This document shows, in pieces, positions 1-10,992 of a stretch of DNA of 64,000 nucleotides. The translations under genes and the position numbers were made by a program. The DNA is taken from the NCBI RefSeq assembly GCF_964204645.1, contig NC_134030.1:1775855-1839854 (forward strand), read 5' to 3'. The number at the start of each line of letters is the position of its first letter. Within the stretch, counting starts at the first letter, position 1. The DNA is from Tubulanus polymorphus. Taxonomy: Eukaryota; Nemertea; Palaeonemertea; Tubulaniformes; Tubulanidae. The notes beneath the pieces were generated by a model. That model was given only the letters and a program-made list of their open reading frames with translations, was not told where the DNA came from and searched no databases.

Positions 1-540
1 GTTATTACTGACACTGATTCAGAGAATTCCTAATGCTGGATAGAGGATGGACAGGGGTGTCCCGAGTTTGAACCCAGTAATTACTGATACTTACTCAGAG
101 TGGTCCTGATGCTGAATAGAGGATGTACAGGGGTGTCCCGAGTTCGAAGCAAGGAATTACTGGCACTGATTCAGAGTGGTCCTGATACTGAATAGAGGAT
201 GCACAGGGGTGTCCCGAGTTCGAACCCAGTAATTACTGACACTGATTCAGAGTGGTCCTGATGCTGAATAGAGGATGTACAGGGGTGTCCCGGGTTCGAA
301 CCCAGTAATTACTGATACTTATTCAGAGTGTGGTCCTGATGCTGAATAGAAGATGAACAGGGGTGTCCCGGGTTCGAACCCAGTAATTACTGATACTTAT
401 TCAGAGTGGTACTGATGCTGAATAGAGGATGTACAGGGGTGTCCCGGGTTCGAACCAAGTAATAACTGATACTGATTCCGAGTGGTCCTGATGCTGAATA
501 GAGGATGTACAGGGGTGTCGGGTTCGAACCCAGTAATTTC
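1..540. repeat. 76-bp minisatellite with tRNA-type B box
   Basis: About seven head-to-tail copies of a unit close to 76 bp run to the left edge, so the true length is unknown. Most units contain GGGTTCGAACCC or a one-base variant, which has the form of a tRNA T arm and RNA polymerase III B box. No A box, acceptor stem or anticodon arm is visible, so these are not tRNA genes. The unit could derive from a tRNA-related SINE. Confidence 0.85.
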
Positions 541-2504
541 TGTGAACTGATGTGAGGACAGCTTTACCCTATTGTCTACGATCCTGCTTGGGAGAAATAG
601 TGTAACCACACGATATGTTGACGACTAAAAAGCACTATTTCGTTTATTATTAAAATTACGTATATTATTAATTATGTGGAATATGGAATGCAAAACGAGG
701 TAAATTAGTAGTTCATATGTGATAAATATAGGTTAGATTTAGGACTGAGTTTGTGGTTACATTTTGAAATAAAAAGGGTATTCTGAAATCATTTTCCCCA
801 TGAGTCCAAGTTATTTCGTTTGAGAATAAATTGATTTTTTTCTTTCTGAGTATGGGCTTCACTAGGGATTGAGATTGAGATTGAGATTGAGATTGAACTA
901 GACTAGATCCTCTTTCCTTTATCGGAATTCCAGATGGTCGCTACGCACTATAAGTAATCGAAAAAATGCCTGACTTGTTTCTAGGTTGTTGACACCTAAT
1001 CGATCAATATTCTACTGTTAACATCTGGTTCGTTAAGTCCTGCTGATTTTAATACGTTGTCTATCGCATTTTTTCACTCGGATGTTGAAGTTCTTTCGTT
1101 TTTCGAGCTCTTTTCGGTCAAGGGTTGATTCAGTATGATTTTGAATCTATATTTTGCGTAGTCGATTCATCTCTAAATTGAGAAAATAGTCAGGTAGAAC
1201 AAGGCACATTTTTACAAGATGATTTTAAACAAAGAGCACATAATTCTTCAAGATGTTTTTCTTTTGAAAATTACAGCAAAAAAAGCAGATTTTCAAAATT
1301 TCAGAATGCCCTTTTTGCCTTTTCGTGCTAACCCTCGACAGTGTCCCTGGATCCGCCCCTGCCACCGGGTGGTCGTCCCCATTGTTCCTGGACGCTGAGA
1401 AGTGACAACCCTTCGTAGGATTCTACGATTGATAAATATTAACACTTCTTGAATGGGAAATACAAATCACGATTCAAAGCTTAGAATACTTTTGAACTAT
1501 TGTTATATTTGCCATCTTTTGTTAAGAACAATGTTTGTAAATGTGTACTTTTTGAATGAATGAATAAATTTCCTCAAATGTATAATACATAGTTACATAA
1601 ATAATTAGTATACATAATTACTGAATCTATACATTCAAGCAGGATATTCCCTATGCTCTGCGCAAATTGTTTTTTTGTGGGCAATAAAATATGAATGAAC
1701 GAAAGAAATACCATGACTGAACTGTGGTAACTATTTTCACCACTATGAAATGAATGCCGCCGTTTCTTTTTCAGACCCGTTATCAATCTGAAAACGGACG
1801 ACATCGAGATGACGCGATGGTCACCAGTCAACGAAAGATAGAAATGACGTGTTTATAATTCTTTTATTCCGATTCTCCATTCGATAAATGGCACCCAGAA
1901 AGAAAACTTATTTGAAAATATTACCTTTTGGAAATACAAGAGAACGAGCTTATGAATTTAAATGTTTTGCTGTCAGTTGATTATTTTTCATTTTCCTGTA
2001 AAATTCCAGGGTAACTTGACTTTTTAAGAGAGGGAGCGCTCCCCATGGATCCTGCGCTGGAACGGCCCAGCAGTAAAGGATAACTCAATCAACAATCCTC
2101 CGCTAACAATTTACGTAAGTCCCAGTCTTCATCAGAATCCTTGCCAAAATAAAGTGCCCAAATCGGATTGATATTTCTTCCTTTGAGCAGTTTATTGTCA
2201 TAGAATTCGTTAGAATCTTAAACAAAAACACTTAAAACAGGTCAAGATAACATTTCGATGTATACATTGAAACACTCATGAACTCTCGTCCTCTCATCAC
2301 ACACCTCGTCGAAGGGAAGGTCTATAAATCCATGTAATGAAAAGCAAATAAGACGTCATTCTAAAAAAGATTTCATTGGTTACATTTATTTCTTTGATAA
2401 AACATCACTTCATTCGATACAATAAATTGAGCATAAGGCAATATTAATTTCTCAAGAACCACTGTTCTGTAGAACGATAAACACACTCAAACGTGGTGAA
2501 CGGA
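541..2504. other. AT-rich intergenic stretch
   Basis: I see no conserved coding exon on either strand. There is a short GAGATT-type simple repeat near 868-897. Fragments resembling hAT-type transposon ends (CCTGGATCCGCCCCTG) lie near 1348. A minus-strand AATAAA at 2385-2390 could serve as a distal poly(A) signal for the PPOX gene that ends at 2834. Confidence 0.5.
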
Positions 2505-2720
2505 TAATAAGATAAAAACCCACTATCTACAGATTAAAAGAATTTAAAAACAAGAATTTATTAATTCAATCTAAAATATATAGAATACACGACGTTGCGA
2601 TCACACCCGACGATGATCTCTAGTCTGAGATCGAAACGTCATGTATTTTATATATTTTAGATTGAATAAATAAATTCTTGTTTTTAAATTCTTTTAATCT
2701 GTGTGGGTTTATTATCTTAT
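2505..2720. mobile_element. Foldback element with hammerhead-like centre
   Basis: A near-perfect inverted repeat of about 216 bp with arms of roughly 90 bp. Both ends read as an AATAAGATAAAAACCCAC-type sequence, and the arms continue through AGATTAAAAGAATTTAAAAA. The centre holds CCGACGA, a stem GATCTC/GAGATC with a six-base loop, then GAAAC. That is the order of a hammerhead ribozyme core with the CUGANGA box changed at its second base. It lies just downstream of the PPOX stop codon and may be in its 3' UTR. Confidence 0.75.
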
Positions 2721-2833
2721 CACTGTTCTATGTAGAACTATGGTTCAGTTGATCCTCTAGAACCAAGATTTTATGTAGAACTATGGTTCAGAGGGATCCA
2801 CGGTTCTTTCATCAATTTACGTTGATCTCCGAT

Positions 2834-5800
2834 TTATTGTGAATCGCCGCTATTGGTTTCAATATATTTCTCAACCTCGTCTCTACTCGATAGGATACAG
2901 TCGTTAACTCCGACTCCTGTGTACGACGAGCCCAACAAACTCAACGGTAAATCATTATCCTTCACGTAACTAAACGCATCGTCCAGTATCACAGAATGTC
3001 CAACATTATACTGAGCTATACAATCCTACAACGTAATTATATGATAAATTATTACTTAAAAGCGCTTTATATTATAAATCCGTCAAAACTCTAAAGATTT
3101 TGAAAAACTCTAAAGCTACTAAAGATTTTGAAATTCAATCAATACCAATATTGCCATCTTCAGAAATACTCAAGCACCTGTTTCAGTATTCCTGAAGATG
3201 ACTATTAGGATAAAGGTACAACGTTGAATCAACTACAATAGCTCAAAGGAAACATTTCAAACTCTTTTTATTGTTAGTGTGCAGGGATTTTATATCAACT
3301 TTACAACCCGGACTCAGAATGTTTTATCCATGGTTATAATGAGGACAACATCAGTATTCCTGAAGTTGACCATTAAGGATAAAGTCTAAACGTTGAATAA
3401 AATACACTTCTTCAAGGAGATCATTTCAAACTATTTTTATTCTTGTGCATGGATTTTATATTATCTTTACAACTCAAGACTGTGAAGAGCGTTTCAATAT
3501 TCGCTGTACAGAATATTTTTCTGAATGGAAATCTAAATCTGAATGGAATTTCAAAATGGAAAATATATTTTCGAACTGATGAAAAAAGAGAATGGTTTTG
3601 ATGAATTTATACCTTGTTGATGGTGACTTGAACATTGAGTGGATCTTTATCAATTCCCAGTTGATTATTCAATTCCTGTAGAGCTAATTGTTCTAAATGT
3701 TGACTAGAAACTTGATCGGGATCGCCGAAAAATTCTTCAAACCACGAACCTCCCATCATTACCTGAAAATTAAAACAAGTCTCAAGTTTGATCGAGGACA
3801 CAATTTAGTAGTGAATATGATCAAAGTGGATCTAGGGACCTTCCCACTGAGGTTGCCCTTCTTTTTGTCAAGACAGATATAGTTAAAACCATTGAATCTG
3901 ATCCACGCGGAATTTGCATCTTTTACGGTGGATTTCCTAAAAAATATCTTAACACCGACGGTGGGATTTATATCTGAGAAATGTATTTTCTTTCTTCTTC
4001 TGAACCTTGGCATTCCAATTTTCCAAGGGCCACCCTCGATACGTCTATGTCGGCAACAGTCGAAGTAGTCTTTGAACCCGCAGCTGTCAAGATGATGGAT
4101 CTATGTAATTACTTGACTATACATAACGTAGTTTATATTATGGGAAAATAAAGTCAGTTGTCTTATGATGTTGATTCAGTAAAGACGTGTTCCCCGCCGG
4201 TTTTACTAATCTTATCTTACGGACCTGGTCCAAATAAGTGGCAGCGCAGCCCACAGTCTATCTGTTACTGTGGATACTTACAGTAAGCCTTGTTGACGGA
4301 CGGTCAGTTCGATCGTGTTCAGGAAACAAACAAGAATCATAGATAACACCTAGAATATTTGAAGGTTCAATCGAGGGAACGAGATGTCCAAAACCCTGAA
4401 ATACATCAAACACACATTCAGCGTTAAACATAACTCAACTGAATAGTAATGACGGGAGAGGGAGAGTGCCCACTTGTTTGCCATCTCACAGGATCAATAA
4501 ATTATCTCTAGAGAATTCCAGTGCAGTCCGAGCCACAATAGGTCATTATATGAATAAGTTTGAGTAGGAAAATCTTTAGATATTTTTATGTGATAATGAG
4601 TGGCAATCCTCCATGTCAAGCACAGTCCAGGACATGTAATAACCATAGGCAATCAGCTCTTCCATGGCAAGCACAGTCCAGGGCATGTAATAACCATAGG
4701 CAATCAGCTCTTCCATGTCAAGCACAGTCCAGGGCATGTAATAACCATAGGCAATCAGCTCTTCCATGGCAAGCACAGTCCAGGGCATGTAATAACCATA
4801 GGCAATCAGCTCTTCCATGTCAAGCACAGTCCAGGGCATGTAATAACCATAGGCAATCAGCTCTTCCATGTCAAGCACAGTCCAGGGCATGTAATAACCA
4901 TAGGCAATCAGCTCTTCCATGTCAAGCACAGTCCAGGGCATGTAATAACCATAGGCAATCAGCTCTTCCATGTCAAGCACAGTCCAGGGCATGTAATAAT
5001 CAAAAAAGATTATGTGATGTTTCTTATTGAACTGGGGAAAGTATGAAACATCGGTAAAACAATACCTTGAACGGTAAAACCTCTCCATCATATTCGATAT
5101 TCAATGTCGCCACGGTAACGAACGGTATTTTACTCAGAGTTCGACTCAAATCACTTTCCGGTAAAATCTTCGACAATATATTCGAAGGGACTGTTGAAAA
5201 TAGATGCGCGCCTTCGAATTCACCTTTCGACGTCATCAACTAAAAATACAATTCAATTCCACAAATTTACAACAAATGTTTTTCTCCAGGGGCCAGTTGC
5301 ACAGTCGTGACTTAAGTCCAAAAGTGGTCTTAAATCTTAAGACTTCTCTTAAATTATTGGATTGGCTATAGAACTAAGTTGGTCTTAGACTGGTCTTAAG
5401 TCTAAGCCATGACTATGCAACCGGCCCCCAGGGTTTTAAGAGATCATTAAATCAAGCATTCCCTGATATATCCCTCGGATTTTCACATGAGGAAAATTTC
5501 TTTGATTGAATTCCTTGTGCCACTAATCACCAACAAGAACAACAAGACACCAAAAATTCAAATTCCCTGATTGAATTATAAGATATCCTCAGTGAGGGCT
5601 GCTTCTGATCAAGAGGTTCCTTGTGCCACTCGTCACCAGCAAGAACAACAAGACACCAAAACAGTCAAATTCCCTGATTAAATTATAAGATATCCTCAGC
5701 GAGGGTTTTTTCTTGTCCAGGATCCAGTTCCACAGTTGTGAGTTAAGATTTAACTCTGAGTTTACTCATTGAAAATGAACTAATTCTAACTCAGAGTTAA

Positions 5801-8249
5801 CTGTAACTCAGAACTGTGGAACTGAGTCCAGAGGTTCCTTGTGTCACTCATCACCAGCAAGAACAACAAGTCATCAAAAATAGATAGAACTCAATCAAAT
5901 TTGATTAGAGTTCTATGAAAAATCCAAGTTCCCTGACTTTTCCCCTGGTTTTTATTAAGAAGAGTCAAAACTGGGAATAAATCTAGAATTCCCTGATTTA
6001 CGGTGATCTTAACGAACTCTGATCACTTCGAAAGATAAGTTTTCAATCGATCTTACTTTGACAGTTTTAGTGTCGTCGTTGAAGGTGATATTTCTACACG
6101 GAGCTTCAGTAACAATCTCAACGTTAGAATCGCGTAAACTTTCCGCGATCGTTTCGCTTAATTGTTGAATTCCATTCTTTAATGACCAAACGGACCACAT
6201 TTCCTTCCTGGATCGAATCACCAATTCACTACGACTGGAACATTGCGGACCTACAAACAGAAGTTGTAGATTTTGTGGTTTCAAAATGATAAATTCTTTC
6301 GTATAATTTAATTGGAATTGTTGGATTTATTTAAAGAAGTAGTAGATTTCATCATAATTCATCACATATCTCATACCAGACACGGGTTTGGGAACAACGG
6401 CTAGGTACTAGACTATTGGTCCCCTAGAACCATTTACTACTGAATTCTAATCATATGGACTCAGTTCCACAGTTGTGAGTTATAGTTAACTCTGAGTTAA
6501 AATTAGTTAACTCAGAGTTAAGTTCCACAGTTCTGAGTTATAGTTAACTCTGAGTTAGAATTAGTTAACTCAGAGTTAAATGTTAACTCACAACTGTGGA
6601 ACTGGATCCTGGGGCCGGTTTTATAGACTGGTATTGCCCTTAACGCGGAGCTAACTCTCAATTGATAATGAATTGTGTAGAGATGTATGAAACCTTTTCA
6701 CTCAAATTGTCACCTGCTTTTCTCGATTTGATCATCCCTCTGAACACGGAACCGTGAAGTTGCTCGTGTTCAAATAGAGTCGGAGCTACAGATTTAATAC
6801 TTAAATTACGAATATCACCGGCATAAATTCCTCTAAACACTGCATCAGCCGCAAACTCAGCCAACTGAAATAAATAGAAATAACAAACCTGCGATGAACT
6901 CTGGTAATGGATTCAGGTTTAGTTAATTACTCTGGACCCAGTAACTCAAAACTGTGGGCTCCGCAATGAATTACACTGTCAAGACTTTAAGACCAGTCCA
7001 ACAGATAGCACGGATTTGACTACATAATGGCTATGTCCCTTTCTAAGACCATCTTAGTTCCAAAGCGTACGTAACAACTTTAGACTCAGGAATTAAGGCC
7101 ACTTCTAACTCAGTCACATTGGGACTACCCTAACATCATCTTGGTTCAGTTGCTTGAGAACAAGTCTAATGATTTTTGACACCCTTTTGGAATGTGCAAC
7201 TGGTTCCTGCATCCTAATCATTGGTGGTAAATTGTGAAAAAGTCCGGTTACTGACCAGATTCAAGTGAAACGATTTTCTTTGTTTCTCACCTCAGAACCA
7301 ACTCTACGAGAAATGAAATTATACACAGAATCATCGCTCAATGGTGGATCAGGAGCTGGGATGTTTCGTTCCTTCAGTATATTCCAGATTAAAGCCTGAC
7401 TGAACGGTGCATTCGTTCGGAATAGATTAAAGAATCCTAGAAAATGAAATCCATACATATATCAATGTTGTTTTCAATCTTTTAAATAATAGTAATAATT
7501 GTATCATCTATTCATCCAGACTGAAATGTTTCTAACTCTAGTATTTTAAATAAACATTATAGTCTTTCAACAATTGTCGGATTTCATATTTTCATCAGAA
7601 TGACACTAGGAATGGATTTGTGGCACGTACCATTGGGCATTTTATTAATTTGACCCTTGGCGTAAACATATCTGTTTTGAGCAGCTTCATGTCTGTTAGA
7701 TATGGCGAGAATTGACGATTCTAAACCCAATTCATCAGCCTGAAACAAAAAAGAACAATTAGAGTTGGAAAATGATCAATAATTGAGGGGTATAATTAAT
7801 GACTGGTTGAATTAGTCACCAGTTCTATAGTGTTGACCCCTGGTTTTCCGTAAGCCCGAAGACTTCTTGGCCCTCGTTCAAATATCGCTCCATTATCAGT
7901 TTTAACTGACTCCATCCAACCTCCTAGACGATCACTACCTTCTATTAATACTATCTGAAATAGATAAGAACGCCGGGTTAATTAGTAGCCGCAAGCTTCG
8001 GACACCGATACGTGCTGCCACCTACACGCAACCTGCGGCATGCACGCACGACCACGTCAGGTGCTGCTATCTGCGCACAGCCAGTGGCATGCGACTTTTT
8101 TAATCGGCAAAATGAAAACGTGAATAAAATGTTAATTTATAAATATCTGAGGCACTGACCTGACTAAATAGTGAGCCAGAAAACTTGCTGAGATAATGAG
8201 CGGCTGAAAGTCCAGCGATTCCACCGCCGAGAACGATTGCTTTAGACAT
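2834..8249 (-). CDS. PPOX: Protoporphyrinogen oxidase, 10 exons
   Basis: Oxidises protoporphyrinogen IX to protoporphyrin IX, the penultimate step of haem synthesis; family members are FAD enzymes of the mitochondrial inner membrane. Exons: 8160-8249, 7820-7954, 7631-7739, 7291-7436, 6714-6864, about 6027-6250, 5066-5239, 4282-4395, 3613-3762, 2834-3025. Phases agree throughout. Only the 3' edge of exon 6 is open (6018 or 6027, giving 497 or about 494 residues). The product starts MSKAIVLGGGIAGLSAAHYL, an N-terminal FAD-binding glycine motif at residues 8-13. Later blocks FERGPRSLR, RLTVMMGGSWFEEFF and SYTGVGVNDCI match family-conserved regions, the last near the C-terminal FAD site. Length is close to the human enzyme (477). 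Introns carry a 51-bp minisatellite and several palindromic elements. Confidence 0.95.
3150..3510 (+). repeat. Two tandem diverged units with hammerhead-like core
   Basis: Two copies of a unit of about 180 bp lie in the last PPOX intron. Each contains CAGTATTCCTGAAG followed by a GACTATTAGGAT-like stem sequence and (A)ACGTTGAAT. Both copies are degraded where an intact hammerhead core would read GAAAC. Related copies occur at 21130-21345, 32640-32700 and 63864-63996. Confidence 0.6.
4611..5000. repeat. 51-bp minisatellite, about 7.5 copies
   Basis: Nearly identical 51-bp units, some differing by CATGTC versus CATGGC, lie within PPOX intron 7. The period is 17 codons and three reading frames stay open, which produces spurious ORFs of 148-171 codons. 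They have no family resemblance and lie between PPOX exons, so I do not call them genes. Confidence 0.95.
5291..5427. mobile_element. Palindromic MITE, family A (137 bp)
   Basis: Ends GGCCAGTTGCACAG and CTATGCAACCGGCC are inverted repeats. Flanked on both sides by CCAGG (5286-5290 and 5428-5432), read as a 5-bp target duplication. The interior carries facing TTAAGAC/GTCTTAA blocks. It lies in a PPOX intron and is abutted by a dispersed repeat at 5434. Confidence 0.8.
5434..6000. repeat. Dispersed repeat cluster, interrupted by a MITE
   Basis: Three copies of a block containing TTCCTTGTGCCACT, then CACCAGCAAGAACAACAAG and AATTCCCTGA. Relatives occur at about 13675-13775 and 43045-43255 (reversed) and at 61135-61280. 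In several cases a CCWGG-flanked palindromic element abuts this repeat exactly, so the two may form composites. Confidence 0.7.
5722..5827. mobile_element. Palindromic MITE, family B (106 bp)
   Basis: Inverted ends ATCCAGTTCCACAG and CTGTGGAACTGAGT, with facing AACTCTGAGTT blocks inside. Flanks are CCAGG on the left (5717-5721) and CCAGA on the right (5828-5832), a one-mismatch 5-bp duplication. It splits the dispersed repeat in this PPOX intron. Confidence 0.8.
6457..6670. mobile_element. Double family-B palindrome followed by half of family D
   Basis: 6458-6607 holds a family-B element with an internal duplication: CAGTTCCACAGTT recurs twice before the closing AACTGTGGAACTG. Immediately after CCTGG comes GGCCGGTTTTATAGACTGG, the left half of another palindromic family (D) that is better preserved near 32740. 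No convincing duplication flanks the left end of the first element. Confidence 0.65.
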
Positions 8250-8657
8250 AGTTCAAGCTATAATACATGAACCTATATATTGACCATAGTAATCTACCGG
8301 GGCACCACCTACAGTGAAAATTATACACTTAAACATTATAGTTCATGCGCTAATCACTTCTCAAGCAACAGTCTCCTTGCAAAAATTGATACCTTCACAA
8401 AAAATAGATATTTCCAAGACACCAAAAACACAATATCCTCATCACCAGAATAACCATCACTCTTCAAGTTACATATCAAAAGAATTCCTCTTGCAAAGAG
8501 AAAGATTGCGCTCTCCAAGCGTCAAACATTAGTCTAGGGTCATCTTGATCCTCGCATTGAGACTGGAGACCGACTACAGCAAAACTGTCACTCAAAGAAT
8601 TTAAATAACGACAAAAATAATAAAATAGTTTTTTTACACTTGTGTTTTTCTTATTAT

Positions 8658-8663
8658 TTTATT
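8658..8663 (-). terminator. RPS25 poly(A) signal
   Basis: Minus-strand AATAAA about 32 bases beyond the RPS25 stop codon, a short 3' UTR typical of ribosomal protein genes. Confidence 0.75.
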
Positions 8664-8694
8664 TTGTACATAGAAATAGAATGTAACACATTTT

Positions 8695-10061
8695 TTATGT
8701 AGCTTCAGTTTTAGTCGTTCTTGTGTAGATGATCTGAGCTCGGTGTTTATCGACCAATCGGATTAAACCTACAAAAACACAAACAATCTGGGTGAAACAG
8801 CGAGAAATATTTAATTTTCAAACAACTGCTTTTGATTCATTTGGTAAAATGAAATCTGCATAAGAAAGAAAATAAGTACTAAATGCATCATCATAACAAG
8901 TTGAAGGAAATATTTCAGACCTAACTAATCGTCCTCAATACCCATTCGCTATACACTCGTAGCCCAAAATTTCCCCTTAATTCATTTTCACTTATTTGTC
9001 TTTGATAATGAGCGACTATTTTTAGGATCATCACTGGTGCCAGTTGATCCCAGTTATGGTAAGTCCACGCTGATCCTAGGGAAACTAGCCTCTAGGGAAA
9101 CTAGCTGTGGCATGGCGGATAAGGTGTTTGACTCACAACTGAGAGGTTGAGGGTTCGAATCCTAGTGAAACCATGCATTCAGGCAGGACACATATCAGTA
9201 CTTGTCGACTCACTGATTTAACAACAAGTCCGTACCTGGCAAAAATCTTCAGCATGTTGAAGTTGGCCAGTAATAGGTAGAACTAGAACTAGAACTGAAG
9301 AGGGGCTCAAAATTCGCAATTTCTTCCAGAAAATTCTCAACAATTCTCAAAGATTAGTATACAGGATTTTGAGATGAGACCGGAAGCAATCTAAGGATTC
9401 ACAAGTTTTTTGAGGCTGGGAGCAAGTACGACTTGATATACTTATAATAACCTTTAGATTGTAGTTCTTTCAGAGCAGCTCTCGCTAATGATCCGCGAAT
9501 CTTCAATCTTTCAGAGACGACAGACGGAGTTATCAATTTATAACTGGGAACTTCCTTGTACAGTTTATCGTAGGTACCCTTATCGAAGAGAACCAAGTTG
9601 TTCAACTTATCGCGAACTTTTCCCTTAGACCACTTCTACAAAATCAAAAAGGGAGACAATGTTTTAGGAACAAGCTATAGTTAGAACAAGGCAAAAACCT
9701 TATCAGTTGCAATGATCGAACTAACCTTCTTCTTAGCCTTTCCGCCGGACCCTTCCTTCTTCTTGGCCGGTACTTTCGAGGTCTTACCCCCTTTCGGGTC
9801 CTTGCCTTTCGGTGGCTAAAAAACAGACACGAGAAATAACTAAAAGTTCAATAAAGCGATAGCAGGTGGCGCCACCGTCTCAGTCGAAAAACACCTCGAT
9901 TAAACCCTTAAATTCACCAGGAAATCAGGGCTGTATCGGGTTTACATCACGGATAGTTAATAGAATATATACAGAAGTATTGTCTAAACTTCATTTAGCG
10001 ATAATTAAACAGTTATTTTAGGAATAAAGCACTAATGAACGTGTTAATTTCGACCTACCAT
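8695..10061 (-). CDS. RPS25: Ribosomal protein eS25, 4 exons, 116 aa
   Basis: Component of the 40S subunit. Exons: 10059-10061 (ATG only), 9726-9815, 9452-9635, 8695-8768; total 351 bp including stop. The N-terminus is a lysine-rich tail ([10 protein letters not shown]...KKK), followed by the conserved core [19 protein letters not shown] and [20 protein letters not shown], and ending [16 protein letters not shown] plus a short tail. Exon 3 reads on without splicing to a stop at 9399, giving a false C-terminus; the correct continuation is the last exon beyond a 683-bp intron that carries a SINE. The exon 3 donor (AAAG|GTTATT) is weak, but the phase fits and family conservation resumes exactly at the acceptor. 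Confidence 0.96.
9098..9298 (+). mobile_element. tRNA-derived SINE
   Basis: A tRNA-like head has an A-box-like TGGCGGATAAGG and a perfect B box GGTTCGAATCC about 35 bases downstream. It is followed by an unrelated body and a simple-repeat tail of tandem TAGAAC units at about 9278-9296. Head, body and microsatellite tail are the normal SINE plan. It sits in the last RPS25 intron, antisense to the gene. Confidence 0.7.
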
Positions 10062-10071
10062 GCTGCGAGTT

Positions 10072-10108
10072 CAATTACTGTGAAAAAGAGGCTCTACACG
10101 TGACGTCA
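10072..10108 (-). promoter_or_regulatory. RPS25 core promoter: CRE, E-box and 5'TOP tract
   Basis: Upstream of the RPS25 ATG, the palindromic CRE TGACGTCA (10101-10108) overlaps an E-box CACGTG (10097-10102). About ten bases closer to the gene, the minus strand reads CCTCTTTTTC, a C followed by pyrimidines as at the start of terminal-oligopyrimidine mRNAs. This predicts initiation near 10090 and growth-dependent translation; the start site itself is inferred. Confidence 0.6.
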
Positions 10109-10992
10109 CTGGATAGATGATAAAACACAAACTCGCATATGAACCGATGATGTATTGAGTTAACGTAATTAATCCATTTAACTAAAACAATTTGAGAATA
10201 TTTCTGAAAAGTGAATCAGAAGATCTATGAAAATTGAGAAATGTTTTGTTTTAGGAAATATTTACAGGTGTGACCATCGTGAAGATTTTCTCTACAACAA
10301 ACACTTGTTTGAAGCAATTGATTAACTGTTAATTGTAATTAATCAATTCGATACTAATAAAAATCAACGATTATTATAATCTTAATCATGACGTAATCTT
10401 TTTTCTATTCGAAAGTAAGAAAATATCTAGCGGTGCTGCCATCGTGCGGATATTGTCTACATTAAGTGACGTTTCCATCCAATCAGAACCTGGTGCTGGT
10501 GCTGCTGCTGCTGCAGCTACAGGGAATGGATGAGGAAGGGTGAAAATACTGAACCATACACCCTTTACCACTCTGAAGCAATCTATGCACCCTTTACCAC
10601 TGGATCGGGTAGGTTCAACTGACGCACGGCAAAACTTGTGGCGCCGGTTCAACTAACTGAGTCAGGCTCCAAAAAAAGTCCAACTAAAAAAAACCCATAA
10701 ACGAGAAAAGTAATTAACTGCACTATGTATGTTATGTTTGCTTTTAGTTTTAAAATCAAAAAAATTCCTGAGCATTTAAATTTAAGAAATAACCTGATAA
10801 CATGCATTACTTGTAGTGCATTTGGCTTTTCTTCAGCTTATTTTGATAAAAAAAAGAATTTAGGGCCTGAATACTGATTTTCTTTTTTGTGAATCTTGAT
10901 TTGAAATTATAATCTCAATGTGACGATCTTCACTTTAATTTCAGAATAAATAGAGAGCGGAGAAAATAGTAAAAGGAGGAAGAGATTCGAGA
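10109..10992. other. Intergenic region between RPS25 and the zinc-finger gene
   Basis: The two genes are divergent, so this stretch should hold both promoters. A splice acceptor (TTTAATTTCAG) at about 10944, 49 bases before the zinc-finger ATG, suggests an upstream noncoding exon of that gene. A short CTG/GCT repeat lies near 10493-10512. No other coding exon is visible. Confidence 0.5.

Noticed and set aside
1-540. tRNA gene cluster
   Set aside because: Only the T-arm-like segment repeats; no other tRNA arm is present.
4560-5091. Overlapping 148-171-codon ORFs on both strands
   Set aside because: They are the 51-bp repeat read in several frames, inside a PPOX intron, with no protein resemblance.
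9399-9451. RPS25 C-terminus ending [14 protein letters not shown]
   Set aside because: Does not resemble eS25; a separate downstream exon restores the conserved ending in the right phase.
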